A stretch of DNA of 64,000 nucleotides from Prionace glauca (GCA_037974335.1 CM075731.1:45678206-45742205); one strand, 5' to 3'; shown: positions 23,051-34,965, numbered from the stretch's first letter. The notes: generated from the letters alone by a model not told the origin. A program made the numbers and translations.

Positions 23051-23384
23051 AAAACACCTGAGAGAAAAATTCTTCGTCATTCCAAGCTTAAATGGAGACC
23101 CTTTATTTTTAAATTGTCATTTTTTTAGATTCCTCCATGAGGTGGTAGCTTTACTGGCATCTATCAAATGTCTTTTAGGAATCTAAGTACATTACATCTA
23201 TTGGTATCTCTTTAGCCATTGTTTTGTTACATTCTGTTGAGACTTATGAAATATCTCCTTAAAAGCCTGCTGCTGCTTTTCTTTCATCTTACTTTTTAAC
23301 CTTTTCACAACTCCACCTAAGGCAACTCTGTCTTCACACCCTTTTCATTGCCTTTACTTAAGTTTAAGATGGTCTTCGTTGTAA

Positions 23385-23480
23385 CTTCATAGTAACTTCA
23401 TTGCAGTGTTAATGTAAGCCTACGTGTGACACTAATAAATACATTTTAAACTTTAATAAATAAACTTTAAACTTTTAAAT
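23385..23480 (+). repeat. SINE 3' tail fragment
   Basis: GTAACTTCATTGCAGTGTTA then ATGTAAGCCTACGTGTGACA and an AATAAA-rich run; the same tail type as the SINEs at 13068 and 22643, without a recognisable head. Confidence 0.6.
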
Positions 23481-26400
23481 TTTAGAACTCTAGTTTCAAA
23501 CTCATATTTCTAACCCTGAATTGGATATTAAATTATTTTATGTTATGATCAGCTTCACTGACAGAATGAGGTCATTCATTAATTCCATCTTGTTACACAT
23601 TACCAGATCTAAAATAACCAGTTCTTTGGTTCCTTCCAGAGCACATTGTTCTAAAAGAAACTTTCCAGAACCTATGCACGCACCCTGCAGATCACCTTTG
23701 CCAATTTGATTAATCTAATCCACATAAAGATTGAAATCTCTCATGATTATCACAGTGCCTTTCTCATAAGCCCCCTCTATTTCTTGATTTAGAGGCTATA
23801 ATTCATAATTCTGCAATGTATTGGCTGTGAAAGGGCTTAAAAACAAATGCAACAGTGACTTATTTCCTTTGCTATTTCTCATCTCCATCCAAACTGATTC
23901 TACATCATGATCCTCCCAAACCAAGATCACTTCTCACCACTGTACCAATCACATCCTAAATTAACAGAGCCACCTCATTTCATTTTCCTTTCTTCCCTTC
24001 TTCCAAAATGTCAGACATGCTTGAATATTCGGGTCTCAGCCACAACCACTTTATAACCAGGTCTCTGCAATGACTATTACAGCCTATTCATTTAATTCTA
24101 ATAGTGCTATGAATTCATCCATCTTGCTGTGAACGCTGAATGCATTCAAATAAAAAGCCTTCAATTTTGAACTTCTATTATTTTTTCTTACTCTGACCTT
24201 ATTTGCCTGTGCACTCTTGTGTTTCTCTGCTCAGCCCCTTCCTGCCACTCTCTGGTATTCGTCATCTGTCCATTCTCTTTAATTTTCCAAACTTTCCCCC
24301 CCATGTGCTCTTCTTCCCCTTCTCCCAATATTTAGTTTAAAATCCTTTCTGCAGCTTTATTATAGGATTCACTAGAGCACTGGTTCCAGGTGCAGGTTGA
24401 TACAACAATACAAAGCACCTAACAAGCCATGAATTGGAACACATTTACCCCACACCAATATTTGAGCAATACATTCAACTCTCTGATCTATTCACACAAA
24501 TTTGTTTGTGGTGAAGGGGATAACCTAGAAACTTTTACTTCTGCGGATCTGCTTTTTAATTTAGCTCCAAGCTGCTCATACTCACCGAGCAGAATCTGTT
24601 TCTTTATCCCACCAATGTCTACCATGTGGATCATGACAACTGCGTCCCTCCCCTCCAACTCAAGTTGCTCGTCAACTCCAAAAAGCTGCCCTTAACTTTC
24701 ATTTTTGCTTAGAAAAAGTGATTGCATGAAGCCCTATTCTCCTTTTGTGCTGTTGTCAAATGTGAGTACATTTTCTGCAGTCAGGAATAAGTTGCATGAC
24801 AATTGTACTTTGTGGCAAGTTCCTCTAAAACAACCAGCAATTATAGCTGTGGGGTGGAAGAAGAAAGAAATATAAGTGAATATTAAATCAGTGGAAATTT
24901 TTACAACCGGGGGGAGGAGAAGTGAGCTTTATTCAACCTCCTCAGATAGTTGCAATAAGTGTTTTTAAAAAATTATCCCCCTGGATGTTTTTTCCAATCC
25001 AAATGTACTTATTTCTTATTAAGGAGCCAATCAGACCAGGTTTTCAGGAGTCAAAGAAACAATAAGGGAAAAATCCTCCCTTTTTGAGACAAAGTGCTGT
25101 GGTGAGGGTGGAAACAATAAGCGTTTCCCGCTGTGGCAGCCAATGGGAAACATACCAGATCTTCCGGCCCCGACCTTATTAATTATGCACCTGGGTGTTT
25201 CATGCTGCTCTTGTTTATTAAATAATAAAATACATAATGATACACATTGCATCAGAAGTAAGAAATGTTAGAGTCAAAATAGATGTTACAGAAATATATG
25301 ATTGTTATTTGTCCATGAGATGTAGGTATGCAGCTATTTGAAGTTAGGTGGTTTCTGGTAGAATTCTGGAGTTGACTTTATTCAGGATTGCATGCTGTCA
25401 AAGACACCCTGGCTTGGTTCAATTTTGTTGAAGACCCTCTTAATTTCAGAGTGAGTGATGTTTCCTACTTGAGACGTGTACTTACAGACTTTGGGAGGTT
25501 GAATTGAATCAAAGTACACGTTCACAATTTAACCCCATTTTAAAGCTAAATAAATTCTTCCCTTTTATATTCTCACTTTAAGTTCCTGTGCTTGCATTTA
25601 TAGTGTAAACTTTCTATGAAACTTCCCCTCATTAACCCCTTCTATTTCAGCCCTTTTCTCTCTTTCAATTTTTATCTCTCAACCTTTTTCTTCTTCATGT
25701 CTTCTGAAGCCCTTCTTTCTCACTTGTTTCCCTCTCTTATCCCAACTTTCTCTGAATTAGTGGATGGGATTTTCCACGCAACCTGCTATGTGTTTCATGG
25801 CAACGGAGTGGCCTGCCATTGGCCAGCGCTCCTTTCCACAGCGAAACCTGTGGTGGGAGTATGATGTTGGTAGGACCGTAAGATCACATTGCCATAACCA
25901 TACAGAAAGCTCCAGCCCTAGACTTTCCTAGTGCTCCTCTCCTCCTCACCCCCCAAATTTCATACATCATTGGCAAACCACTTAATATGCACATGGCTGG
26001 GATTCACAAACGTAAATCTGGCTGTATCCTGGAACCTGTTTCTCAAATGAAGTGGAGAATTGGTTAAATGTAATTTAAAAGACTCAATTTATTTTTAAAA
26101 CAAAACATTTTTAACTTTAAGACTTTTGAGTTCGTTTTCGCTCTGTTTATGAAAATTGCTCACATTTAAATGAACATGAATTTTCTGATGTTGCTCCAAA
26201 ATGACAATGACCCGCAACATGATAGTTATGTGATGATTTGTCAACATGTAATCTTCCAAGAAAATTGTGGAAATGTTTGGAGAATTGTAACGCATGCCAT
26301 TTAAAGTAAGGTTGATTGGAAATCAAAACCAATCAATTGTTTTCATCATAGTATATTTCTGATTATTTGGAGATCATTCTGATTATCATCAATTTTTATT

Positions 26401-26484
26401 TCACACATCCATTACCTTCAGTTGTGTGCACATAAAATCTTTGGCTTTCTTTTCATTCGATTCAATAAATGTTACATTTTATAG

Positions 26485-26766
26485 AGCCTCCAAGGTTCAT
26501 TAAGAAGCCAGATCGTAACGTAACATTGAGAAATGGAGCTTCAACAAGTCTTGAGTGTACAGTAACTGGCTCGCCTGAAATCAAAGTTACCTGGTGCAAA
26601 AAGGAAAGTGAAATTCAGCCCAGTGACAACATTAGGATGTCATTTGTTGATTCTAAATCGATCCTTGAGTTGATTGATGTCAGTGTTGAAGACAGTGGAC
26701 TTTACAGTTGTAAAGCAGAGAATGAAGCGGGTTTGGACATGTGCAATGTGATGTTTGCAGTTAAAG
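26485..26766 (+). CDS. ttn: Ig exon A, super-repeat 3
   Basis: 282 nt. EPPRFIKKPDRNVTLRNGAS, LECTVTGSPEIKVTWCKKES, YSCKAENEAGLDMC. Has an added cysteine right after the strand C Trp (WCK instead of WYK). Confidence 0.92.
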
Positions 26767-26873
26767 GTGTGTAGTCATAAAACACATTGAAACCAAATTT
26801 GACCTTTTTCAAAAAGTGCTTCCAGCCTGGTGAGGTTCTAAATTGTTTTGCTTTGCTTGGTCTTTTTTTATAG

Positions 26874-27152
26874 AGCCACCTTCTTTTAAAAAGAAACTTG
26901 AACCTGGTGAGGTAGTCAAAGGCAACGATAGCCATCTTGAATGTGAAGTGGCTGGTACAGGTCCATTTGATGTTGTTTGGTATAAGGACAATAAGCAAAT
27001 CCGACCTAGTATAAAATTCAAGATGTTCATTGGAAAATCTTTATTTAGTCTTTCTATTCAAAAATTTGATAACTCGGATGTTGGTGAATACCAGTGTGAA
27101 GTGAAAAATGAAGTGGGAAGTTGTTCTTGCGTTACTGGAGTCAAATTGAAAG
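26874..27152 (+). CDS. ttn: Ig exon B, super-repeat 3
   Basis: 279 nt. EPPSFKKKLEPGEVVKGNDS, LECEVAGTGPFDVVWYKDNK, YQCEVKNEVGSCSC. Typical B class; short 107-nt intron before it. Confidence 0.92.
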
Positions 27153-27298
27153 GTCAGTAATCAAGTACTGATCATTTTCTTTTTAGACATTTTCAATACT
27201 TCTATTTTGCAATTCATTCTTTTTTTCAGCTTTGGCATAAATGAATGTCAAGTGTCTGATTTTATAACTAATTCATAAAACTCTTAACTTTATATCAG

Positions 27299-27577
27299 AA
27301 CCCCCTTCCTTTGTGAAAAAGATTGAAAACATCACAACATTATCTGGAAGTGTCGCCACTTTTAGCAGCCAAATAGAAGGCTCAGCTCCCATATTTGTTA
27401 CATGGATGAAGGACAAGGATGAAATCAGAGAAGATGATTATATTAAAATATCTTTTGAGAATGGTATTGCTACACTGCAAATTGCTTCTGTTGGAGCAAA
27501 TCACATTGGAAAGTATACATGTCAAGCCATGAATGATGCAGGAACAGATAAGTGTTTTGCCACTTTGTTAGTAACAG
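27299..27577 (+). CDS. ttn: Ig exon C, super-repeat 3
   Basis: 279 nt. EPPSFVKKIENITTLSGSVA; strand B reads TFSSQIEGS, so the first core cysteine is lost; VTWMKDKD; YTCQAMNDAGTDKC. Confidence 0.92.
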
Positions 27578-27677
27578 GTTAGTATGAGTGACACAACAAT
27601 TCTGAATTTCAGTAAAGTGTCACATATGGAAACAACTTCTTACTTCACCAATTGAGGAAGTATGATTTTTCTTGCAG

Positions 27678-27956
27678 AATCTGCACAAATCATTGAGAAG
27701 CCACAGCCATTAAATGTCACTTCAGGAACTACAGCAATTTTAGAATGCATTGTTGCTGGTACTCCAGAACTAAAAGTAAGATGGTTCAAGAATAAAGCTG
27801 AATTGATATCCAGTAGGAAATGTAAAATGACATTTGTGAACAAGGTGGCAATCCTAAGGGTTCTGTCTGTTACTAAAGAAGACAGCGGGGAATATGATTT
27901 TGAAGTCCAGAATGAGTTTGGAAGCAGCAGCTGCACAACTTCATTGTCTGTACTAG
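27678..27956 (+). CDS. ttn: Ig exon D, super-repeat 3
   Basis: 279 nt. ESAQIIEKPQPLNVTSGTTA, LECIVAGTPELKVRWFKNKA, YDFEVQNEFGSSSC. Strand F Cys replaced by Phe (YDF); an extra Cys in RKCKM. Preceding intron 100 nt. Confidence 0.92.
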
Positions 27957-28861
27957 GTTGGTGTTTTTTTTGTTAGAGCATGTCAAAAAAGAGCATGTCA
28001 AAAAAGAACTCAGTACGATTTCAGAATACTTTGCATGAGAAAGTTATATTTTAAATGTACTGAAAACATTTTGTCCTTCTAAATATGTGCAGTTGGTTTT
28101 AGACAACATCTTAGTCACATCTTCAAGTTAATGTAATAATTGGCTTCATGGTTTGAGCAACTAATTAAATATTACAGCATCTATTAGTAAAACATGTCAA
28201 AATTTTAAGGGTAAATTTGAACTAGTGGGCACATTGTTGTTTCAGTGAGGGGACCAGCCATCCGATTCCTCAGGCAGGAGGCTCAGTCTATAACCCATTT
28301 TAAGTGCTAGATTTCATTATTATGACTATGTGCCTGCTCTCAACAGGTGTTCTTCTGCATCTTGCTGGCTGAGGACCAGTATACTATTGGGTATATCTAC
28401 AGGCTTATCCAACTGGCAAAACAGTAGATCCAGAGAGAAGTTAATAATCATGGGGTTGGATTACATAGATCCCAGGCTGACAGTGTCCCACATTATTATT
28501 GTTGAACTTAGAAGAGCACTTCAGTTCTACTGATACTACAGCCCCATCTGCTGCACAACTCATAGTAACGGTGCAGAGCATGTACATCACACTTCCTATC
28601 CAGTAGCCTGTAAGATGACTTCAAAGTTCCAAGTGTATCATCAGGTCACAGTCTGCATAAGTTAATGGCTGGCCTGCTTGGTTTGGGTGTGCGCATCAGA
28701 TACCTTGTAATGGCCTACAGAAAAATTGGAAGTGGAACAGGAACAAGTCCACCACCTCTATTTTAACTCCATTACCTCCTGTTTCCACCAGATGGAATGA
28801 GTATGCAGCTCCCCTTTGATATTCTAGCAGACAAACCATTTTTATTATCTTTATTGGACAG
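27957..28861 (+). other. Intron with small tandem duplication
   Basis: 905 nt. A 15-nt unit GAGCATGTCAAAAAA is present twice in a row at 27976-28005. The rest is plain sequence, somewhat GC-richer from 28240 to 28820, with no recognised repeat family. Confidence 0.5.
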
Positions 28862-29149
28862 ATCGAATAATTGCTCCATCCTTTACAAGAAGTTTGAAGA
28901 AAATGGATAGCATCTTGGGCACATTGATGCACATGGAGTGTAAAGTATCTGGTTCTTTACCAATAAGCGTTTCTTGGTATAAAGACAACAAAGAAATAGT
29001 GACTGGCAATAAATATAAAATATCATTTGAAGAAAACACAGCACTTTTGGAGATCAAAGAACTTGAAATCACAGATGGTGGAAATTATTCATGCAAAGCA
29101 ACGAATACTGCTGGGAGCACTGAATGCAGTGGATTCTTAACGGTGAAAG
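28862..29149 (+). CDS. ttn: Ig exon E, super-repeat 3
   Basis: 288 nt. DRIIAPSFTRSLKKMDSILG, MECKVSGSLPISVSWYKDNK, YSCKATNTAGSTEC. Acceptor context TATTGGACAG. Confidence 0.92.
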
Positions 29150-29393
29150 GTTCGAAAATCTCTTGACTCCAAATAATTTCAATTTCAAGATGCATCAAAT
29201 GCTGGTTTTCCAGTTATAATATCCATTTTTTCTCTTCTCTTAATCATTTAGATAAATTGTGTTTTTCACTTCTTGAAATACTTTAACACATCTTCATTAA
29301 AATGCATGGAAGATGTAACTAATATTAAATGTTTTGGCTTTATTTTTACTTTATCTGACCTTACCAAACAATATTTTCTTAAATAACTTCTAG

Positions 29394-29672
29394 AACCACC
29401 ACATTTTATACAAGAACCAAAGTCCCAAGCAATTGCACTTGGTTCCACAGTGCAGTTTAAGAGTGTTGTGAAAGGAACTCTTCCATTGGTTGTCAAGTGG
29501 TTCAAAGCTAATAGGGAGTTGAAACCTGGTCCAAGATGTTTCATTTGGAATGAAGAAACAACACACTTCTTTGAACTAATGTTAGCTAAAACCACTGATG
29601 CTGGTGTTTACAGCTGCCATCTCAGCAATGATGCTGGTTCTGTCACAAAAACTGCCGAAGTTTTTATTGAAG
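29394..29672 (+). CDS. ttn: Ig exon F, super-repeat 3
   Basis: 279 nt. EPPHFIQEPKSQAIALGSTV, strand B QFKSVVKGT without cysteine, VKWFKANR, YSCHLSNDAGSVTKTAE. Also lacks the G-strand cysteine, so it has the fewest cysteines of the F class. Confidence 0.92.
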
Positions 29673-29858
29673 GTTTGCAACTCTTGCCAGTCTTATTGGG
29701 AATTAATTTTTAAGTGACATTTTTAAATGTTACATTTCTTTCCTAGTTATCTTAAAAAAAGAATAAATTTTATTCTGAGATGATTTTTCTTATATTTAAG
29801 AGATGCAAGTTTAGTTTGCAATTCCAGTATTCAGTTTCATTGCATTTACTTTTCTCAG

Positions 29859-30140
29859 AGCCTCCAAGTTTTGTTAAGAAGCCACCTCCTACAACAGCAT
29901 TGAAACAGGGAGAGCTTGCACATTTTGAGTGCAAAGTAAAGGGTACGCCTGAAATCACAATTACCTGGTACAAAAATAACACTGAGATCCATACCGGTGA
30001 AAAATACAAGACATCATTTCAAAACACAGTGGCTGTTCTCGAGATTGTTGATGCAAGTGTGGAAGATATTGGAGAATATTCCTGTGAAGCACAGAATCAA
30101 GCTGGTGATACCAGCTGCAACTTTGTGGTTCAGGTTAAAG
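29859..30140 (+). CDS. ttn: Ig exon A, super-repeat 4
   Basis: 282 nt. EPPSFVKKPPPTTALKQGEL, FECKVKGTPEITITWYKNNT, YSCEAQNQAGDTSC. Differs clearly from A of SR6 and SR8, so it lies outside the duplicated block. Confidence 0.92.
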
Positions 30141-30222
30141 GTGTGTAAAATGTTACCCTAAAGAAGAGTTAATTTTTGGTGTTTAATTGCTTACTAAAGG
30201 AGATTATTATTTTACTCTTCAG

Positions 30223-30501
30223 AATCTCCAACATTTGTCAAGAAACTTGAACCTGTTGATGTAGTTAAAGCCTGTGATATTATTCTTGAATGTGAGGTGA
30301 CTGGTACAGCTCCCTTTGAAGTTCTGTGGTATAAGGACAATAAGCAAGTTCGACCGAGCAAAAAATACAAAATGACCTTTGAGAATTCTTTAGCCAGTCT
30401 TCGCATTCTTAAGTCTGATGCCTCTGATGTTGGTGAATACACATGTACAGTAAAAAATGATGTGGGAAGTTGTTCCTGCAGTTCCACAGTCAGTTTGAAA
30501 G
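30223..30501 (+). CDS. ttn: Ig exon B, super-repeat 4
   Basis: 279 nt. ESPTFVKKLEPVDVVKACDI, LECEVTGTAPFEVLWYKDNK, YTCTVKNDVGSCSC. The 82-nt intron before it is the shortest noted in the window. Its 3' half resembles B of SR6, its 5' half does not. Confidence 0.92.
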
Positions 30502-30678
30502 GTCAGTTATCGCCTATTATAAGAAAATATCTTTTTTTTTATTTACAGCGCCAGTTATCATTTATTGGAGCATGCTTTGCTCAGTGATTTATTACAAGCA
30601 TTTTTTAACATCAAAGTTTTTTAAAATGCTCACTAGAAACAGTTAAATATATTCATATTACCATTTGTTTTGAACTAG

Positions 30679-30957
30679 AACCCCCAGGCTTCATAAAGAA
30701 GATTGAAAATATCACAACGTTGTCAGGGAATTCTATTGTATTCCAATGTCTAGTAAGAGGCTCAACACCTATTCATGTAACTTGGATGAAAGACAAAGAT
30801 GATGTTAAAGAAGATGGTAACATATCATTATCTTTTGAAAATAATATTGCTGCTCTTCAAATACATTCTGTTAGAGAAAATCATGCTGGAAAATATACAT
30901 GTCATGTCAAGAATGATGCAGGAGCTGAGAAATGTTTTGCCACCTTGTTAGTAGCAG
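30679..30957 (+). CDS. ttn: Ig exon C, super-repeat 4
   Basis: 279 nt. EPPGFIKKIENITTLSGNSI, FQCLVRGSTPIHVTWMKDKD, YTCHVKNDAGAEKC. Near-identical partner of C of SR6 (40046-40324); first exon of the duplicated twelve-exon block. Confidence 0.93.
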
Positions 30958-31098
30958 GTCAGTATGACATTAGCTTATTTGTACTTTCCACTTCAAAGTT
31001 TTTGCTAATTGCAAATGCTCTCAAATTCTTTGTTGTGCATCAACTAAAATGAGATTCATACAAACAATACATTGAAGAGATGTTTTTCTCCTTCGTAG

Positions 31099-31377
31099 AA
31101 CCAGCCAAAATCACAGAACAAGCGCAGTCAATCAGTGTGACTGCAGGGAATCCAGCAAGCTTGGAATGTACCGTTGTTGGTACACCAGAACTAAAAGTTA
31201 AATGCTTTAAGGATGGTAATGAAATGGCATCTAGCAGAAAACACAAATTCAGCTTTGAGAATAATGTGGTCAGCCTAAAATTTCCTTCTGTTTCCAATGA
31301 TGATACTGCTGAATATACTTTTGAGGTCAAGAATGAGTTTGGCACCAGCACCTGTAAAGCTTCGTTGTCCGTTATAG
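31099..31377 (+). CDS. ttn: Ig exon D, super-repeat 4 (core Trp changed to Cys)
   Basis: 279 nt. EPAKITEQAQSISVTAGNPA, LECTVVGTPELKVKCFKDGN, YTFEVKNEFGTSTC. Strand C has Cys where every other Ig here has Trp (KCFKD for KWFKD), and strand F Cys is Phe. D of SR6 shares both, including flanking intron bases, so it is not a sequencing error in one copy. Confidence 0.93.
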
Positions 31378-31703
31378 GTTAGTGCATTATTTATAATAAA
31401 AATTTACCAAATAAGTATACAGTGTTACTTAAAAGTTTTGTTTGCAGAGCAGAGAAATACTGATCATAAGGATCATAGACGTATGTAACAATCTTATTGT
31501 TATAACTTTTTTATCGACTCCAGTTATGATGAGAGTACACAGATTAGTCATTTCAGTATTTAAAACAAGTTTTGTCACACTTTTACTGTTGAAATCATTA
31601 TGTCCTATTATAAACAATCACAATGGATTTTACTAATTTAATGCATTTGCAAATATTTACCTTAAGTTGACTGGCTGTGCTTTCGTCACTTTATCTTGGA
31701 CAG
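31378..31703 (+). other. Intron D-E of super-repeat 4
   Basis: 326 nt of AT-rich DNA. It aligns in part with the D-E intron of SR6 (40738-41084) near its 3' end. Nothing else recognised. Confidence 0.5.
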
Positions 31704-31991
31704 ATCAACTAATCCCTCCATTGTTTACAAGAAAGTTACGGAAAATGGATGCTGTTTTAGGATCTTTCGCACATATGGAGTGCAAAGTTTCTGGTTCACT
31801 TCCAATGAGCTTTACATGGTATAAGGATTTCAAAATAATTACATCTGGTCAAAAATACCAAGTGTTATGCCAAGATAACACAACAACGTTGCAAGTTAAT
31901 GAACTAGAATTTTCTGATCACGGAACTTACATTTGCAAAGCGACCAATTCAGCGGGAAGTGCTGAATGTAGTGGTATCTTAAAAATAACAG
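31704..31991 (+). CDS. ttn: Ig exon E, super-repeat 4
   Basis: 288 nt. DQLIPPLFTRKLRKMDAVLG, MECKVSGSLPMSFTWYKDFK, YICKATNSAGSAEC. Partner of E of SR6. Extra Cys in QVLCQD. Acceptor context CTTGGACAG. Confidence 0.93.
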
Positions 31992-32625
31992 GTTTGAAAA
32001 ATGAACTTGCTTTATTTCATCACTTGTCCTAGCTTTTGCATTTACCTGCAGCAATTAAATTTCTGATTTTTGCCAGATGCCCAGCAGGGAGCTGAATTCT
32101 TAAGACCTGCCAGGGGTTGAAGTGGGTATGGACAGGAGTTGAAAATACCAGTGCTCAAATCCGGTCTGCTTTTGTGGTCCTGATCCTGGCACCGGACATT
32201 TGCACCTAATTGTGTTTGGGGCATTAAGGCTATCCGTGCTCATGAATCGTATAGCCAAGTAGCTTTGTGAAGAGTCTTCTAAGCACACTTAACTAGATTT
32301 AACTGTTCGGAAATTGGATCCATTAGCAAGCTGGATAGGCAGTTGGAAACCTAGAGGTTTTCCCAATCTGCCTGCAAAGGAACTTCAATTCCACCGTCAC
32401 CCTCCCAGCCAATTTAGAGGAAACCCCGGTAAGAATCATGAGTGAATACACCCCCACCCCCCGCTACCAAGGGAAGATTCAGAAAACCCAGCCTATATAA
32501 ATGCTTAAAATGCAGTTCATAATAAGGGGCAGGTCAGCTATTTTATTTTTATTTGAGCTTTATGCAATATAAACATATGCTATAGAGATCCAGTTGTATT
32601 ATTCTTTTTTCCATCTGAATTTTAG
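31992..32625 (+). other. Intron E-F of super-repeat 4 with ~480-nt insert
   Basis: 634 nt, against 145 nt for the matching E-F intron of SR6. Both ends align with the SR6 intron (CTAGCTTTTG..., and the CATCTGAATTTTAG-type acceptor). About 32080-32555 is therefore extra DNA, GC-richer and of no family that I recognise, either inserted here after the duplication or lost from the SR6 copy. Confidence 0.6.
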
Positions 32626-32904
32626 AACCACCAAGTTTTATAGAAAAGCCTGTAGCCCAGGACACTCTACCCGGTTCCACAGTACAGTTTAGAAGTGTTG
32701 TGAGAGGAACTGCTCCACTTTCTATAAAATGGCTGAAGGATGGCAGGGAGCTGATTTCTGGTGCTGACTGTTCCGTTTTAACTGAAGGTTCAACAAGTTT
32801 ACTCGAGTTATTTTCAGCTAAAGTGTCTGATTTGGGTGACTATACTTGCGAAATCAGCAACAAAGTTGGCAGCGCCACTTGTACAGCAAGACTATTTGTC
32901 AAAG
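32626..32904 (+). CDS. ttn: Ig exon F, super-repeat 4
   Basis: 279 nt. EPPSFIEKPVAQDTLPGSTV, strand B QFRSVVRGT, IKWLKDGR, YTCEISNKVGSATC. Near-identical to F of SR6, including the first bases of the following intron (GTGTGTATTTTAGGTTC). Confidence 0.93.
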
Positions 32905-34005
32905 GTGTGTATTTTAGGTTCGCTTGTGGAATATTGTTAAAAATTCCGTCTTTGACCAGTTTGAAAACTTTGCTTTGGTTTGTTACATGCTTTTCTCTTG
33001 TTATCACTCTTAATGTTACTATTGAGCTTTGTGTTATCTTCCTTTGCTCTTTTATTTGCCGCATGTATTTCATTGACAGTGATTTAATTCTCTCCCCTGG
33101 AAACAGGATAGGAATGATTTGGAGATGCCAGTGTTGGACTGGGGTAAGCACAGTAAGAAGTCTCACAACACCAGGTTAAACCTGTTGGACTTTAACCTGA
33201 TGTTGTGAGAGTTCTTGCTGTAACAAGATTGGAGGCAGGAGACCCATTTAACTGCATAAGAAAGTGCAGGTTGGAAACCACTTTGTCTTTTTGTGTCACC
33301 CCAATTAAGTCTGGAGAAGAAAGGCCTGAAGATAGCCTTTCCTCCTGAAAGGCCCTTGTGTGACTATTTCCAGGCCTAATCGCCCTGCCATTGTTATTTA
33401 ACTAGCATTAAACAGCAGCCACAACATGTTTATTTGTGTTGTGGTTCACAAGGTAACCCTGCCAGGTATCTTGTAGTCTGATGGAACTGGGGTCCCTGGA
33501 GTCACTTCTATTTGGGCAGCCCCTTCCCAATGGAGATAGCTGCTTGAGGCATGGGCCATGTACCCCACCCACCTATACTAACCCCCCTCCACCATCCCAC
33601 AGAGGAACGTCCCAGTGAAGCTTCCCCATTTACCTTGTTCCTGGGGCTTCTTTGCTGAACCTCTGCCTGGACCTCCTGTGATAGCAGCGGCCAGTGTTCC
33701 TGGTGGCAAAAAACTAGTGCTCCTCTGATTAGCTGACAGCACTTGGGGGGTGGGGGGTGTGGGAATTCCTTCTGAGGACAGTGGACAGCCCAGGCCCAAC
33801 TCAGATCCAGTGCCTGAATGGTAGTACATTGGGCTTGAGGAGTAGAGCATGGAAATATCACAGTAGGGTTGCCACCAGCTCTCCCAAGGGGAGGCAGGCG
33901 CCACTGCTCCGAGCATTAAATTTTGCCTATTTTCCTTTATATGTTGCATGAATTTATTCCTGCCTTTTACTCTTGTAATGAAATTTACCACATTTTCTTC
34001 TCTAG
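32905..34005 (+). other. Intron F-A with inserted DNA absent from its duplicate
   Basis: 1,101 nt, against 264 nt in the duplicated copy (41797-42060). The first 150 nt and the last 60 nt align with that copy. The middle (about 33110-33900) includes the short foldback copy at 33116-33220 and GC-richer DNA of unknown kind. The extra 840 nt probably arrived after the duplication. Confidence 0.65.
33116..33220 (+). repeat. Short copy of the foldback element
   Basis: Lead GATTTGGAGATGCCAGTGTT, then arm 33151-33180 (CAGTAAGAAGTCTCACAACA...) and near reverse complement at 33191-33220 with a 10-nt loop. Same lead and arm start as the element at 5222-5634, but with the interior gone. Confidence 0.7.
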
Positions 34006-34287
34006 AACCTCCATATTTCATTAAGAAGTTAGATCCTGCAGCAATATTTAAAAGAGGAGAAACAGCAATTTTTGAGTGCAAAGTAACTGGCACACCTGAA
34101 ATCAAAATCTCTTGGTTCAAGCATTATCGTGAGATTCATGCTACTGAAAAATACAAGATGTCATTAGTTGACTCTGTGGCAATCCTTAAAATCACTGATA
34201 TAAGCCTGGATGACAGTGGGGATTATTTCTGTAAAGCACAAAATGAAGCTGGCAGTGAATCTTGTGAGATTAAAGTTGCAGTGAAAG
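34006..34287 (+). CDS. ttn: Ig exon A, super-repeat 5
   Basis: 282 nt. EPPYFIKKLDPAAIFKRGET, FECKVTGTPEIKISWFKHYR, YFCKAQNEAGSESC. Near-identical to A of SR7, with matching flanking intron at both ends (TTTACCACATTTTCTTCTCT upstream). Confidence 0.93.
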
Positions 34288-34785
34288 GTTTGTAAAAAAT
34301 TCTGGTTACATTTTCCATTATAAGTAAATTAGCCTTTCTGGAAGTGTTGCAAGTTCCTATTGTACATCTACGGAATATGTGGGAATCTTGACTTAGCAAC
34401 CTAGTTTCTTGTATCTTTTCAATTATGGAGTAGAAATTAATTCTGTGCGGAAAGCTGGCAGGCGGAGACAATGTACACATTTTTGTCGGAAACCGGGAAG
34501 ATTTTATCTCGTACTAGCTATTCAGTCACTTGCTGCCTGAACTGTGCCAAGATTTCCACTTGTTGGTGGTGTTCCTATCAAAATCCAGTGGATGCCTCAC
34601 TCACTGCCAAAGTCAGTGGGAAATGTCAAGAAAATGGAAATGTGTCTGTCTGTTAACAACTCCCCCATTACTTCTGATGGGGTTCATTAAAGTTCCCCTT
34701 CTATTATTTTATCCTCGTTACAATCATTTGCATCTAGGCAAAATTTGATTTGATGTGGATTGTTGGTGCTTTTGAAACCTGTCAT

Positions 34786-34965
34786 ACAATCATAGAATCC
34801 TACAGTGCAAAAGGAGGCCTTTTTGCCCACTGAGTCTGCACCGCCCATAATCCCACCTAGGCCCAATTCCCATAACCCATGCATTTAGCCTCACTAGTCC
34901 CCCTGACACTAAGGGGAAATTTAGCATGGTCAATTTATCTAACCTGCACATCTTTGGATGAGACT
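34786..34965 (-). mobile_element. HE1-type SINE fragment (3' part, minus)
   Basis: Begins with ATCATAGAATCCTACAGTGC, the reverse of the ATTCTATGAT tail, and runs into the body at TAGCATGGTCAATTTATCTA. The tRNA-like head is missing. Confidence 0.7.

Larger units (their letters stand above)
22455..24420 (-). mobile_element. Old LINE (minus), interrupted by SINE
   Basis: The 3' end near 22455 has the reverse complement of GCCCATCAAGCCTGCTCTGC and AATAAGATAATGGCTGATCT, as in the CR1-type copies at 36614 and 59083. Near 23150-23190 a reverse reading resembles RT motif A (DVMYLDS). Near 23710-23760 reverse GTVIIMRDFNL resembles the endonuclease VVVGDFNL box. Heavily decayed; the 5' limit is uncertain. 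Confidence 0.5.
21937..26484 (+). other. 4.5-kb intron between super-repeats 2 and 3
   Basis: Holds GC-richer repeat-like DNA near 22000-22220, an old minus-strand LINE from about 22455 onward with a SINE inside (own entries), a SINE tail near 23390-23480, AT-rich plain DNA, and another GC-richer stretch near 25760-25925. No hidden Ig exon was seen. Confidence 0.55.

Noticed and set aside
33508-34120. Minus-strand ORFs of 117 and 180 codons in the F4-A5 intron
   Set aside because: They run antisense into titin exon A5 and through GC-richer insert DNA; low-complexity readings, no recognisable protein.
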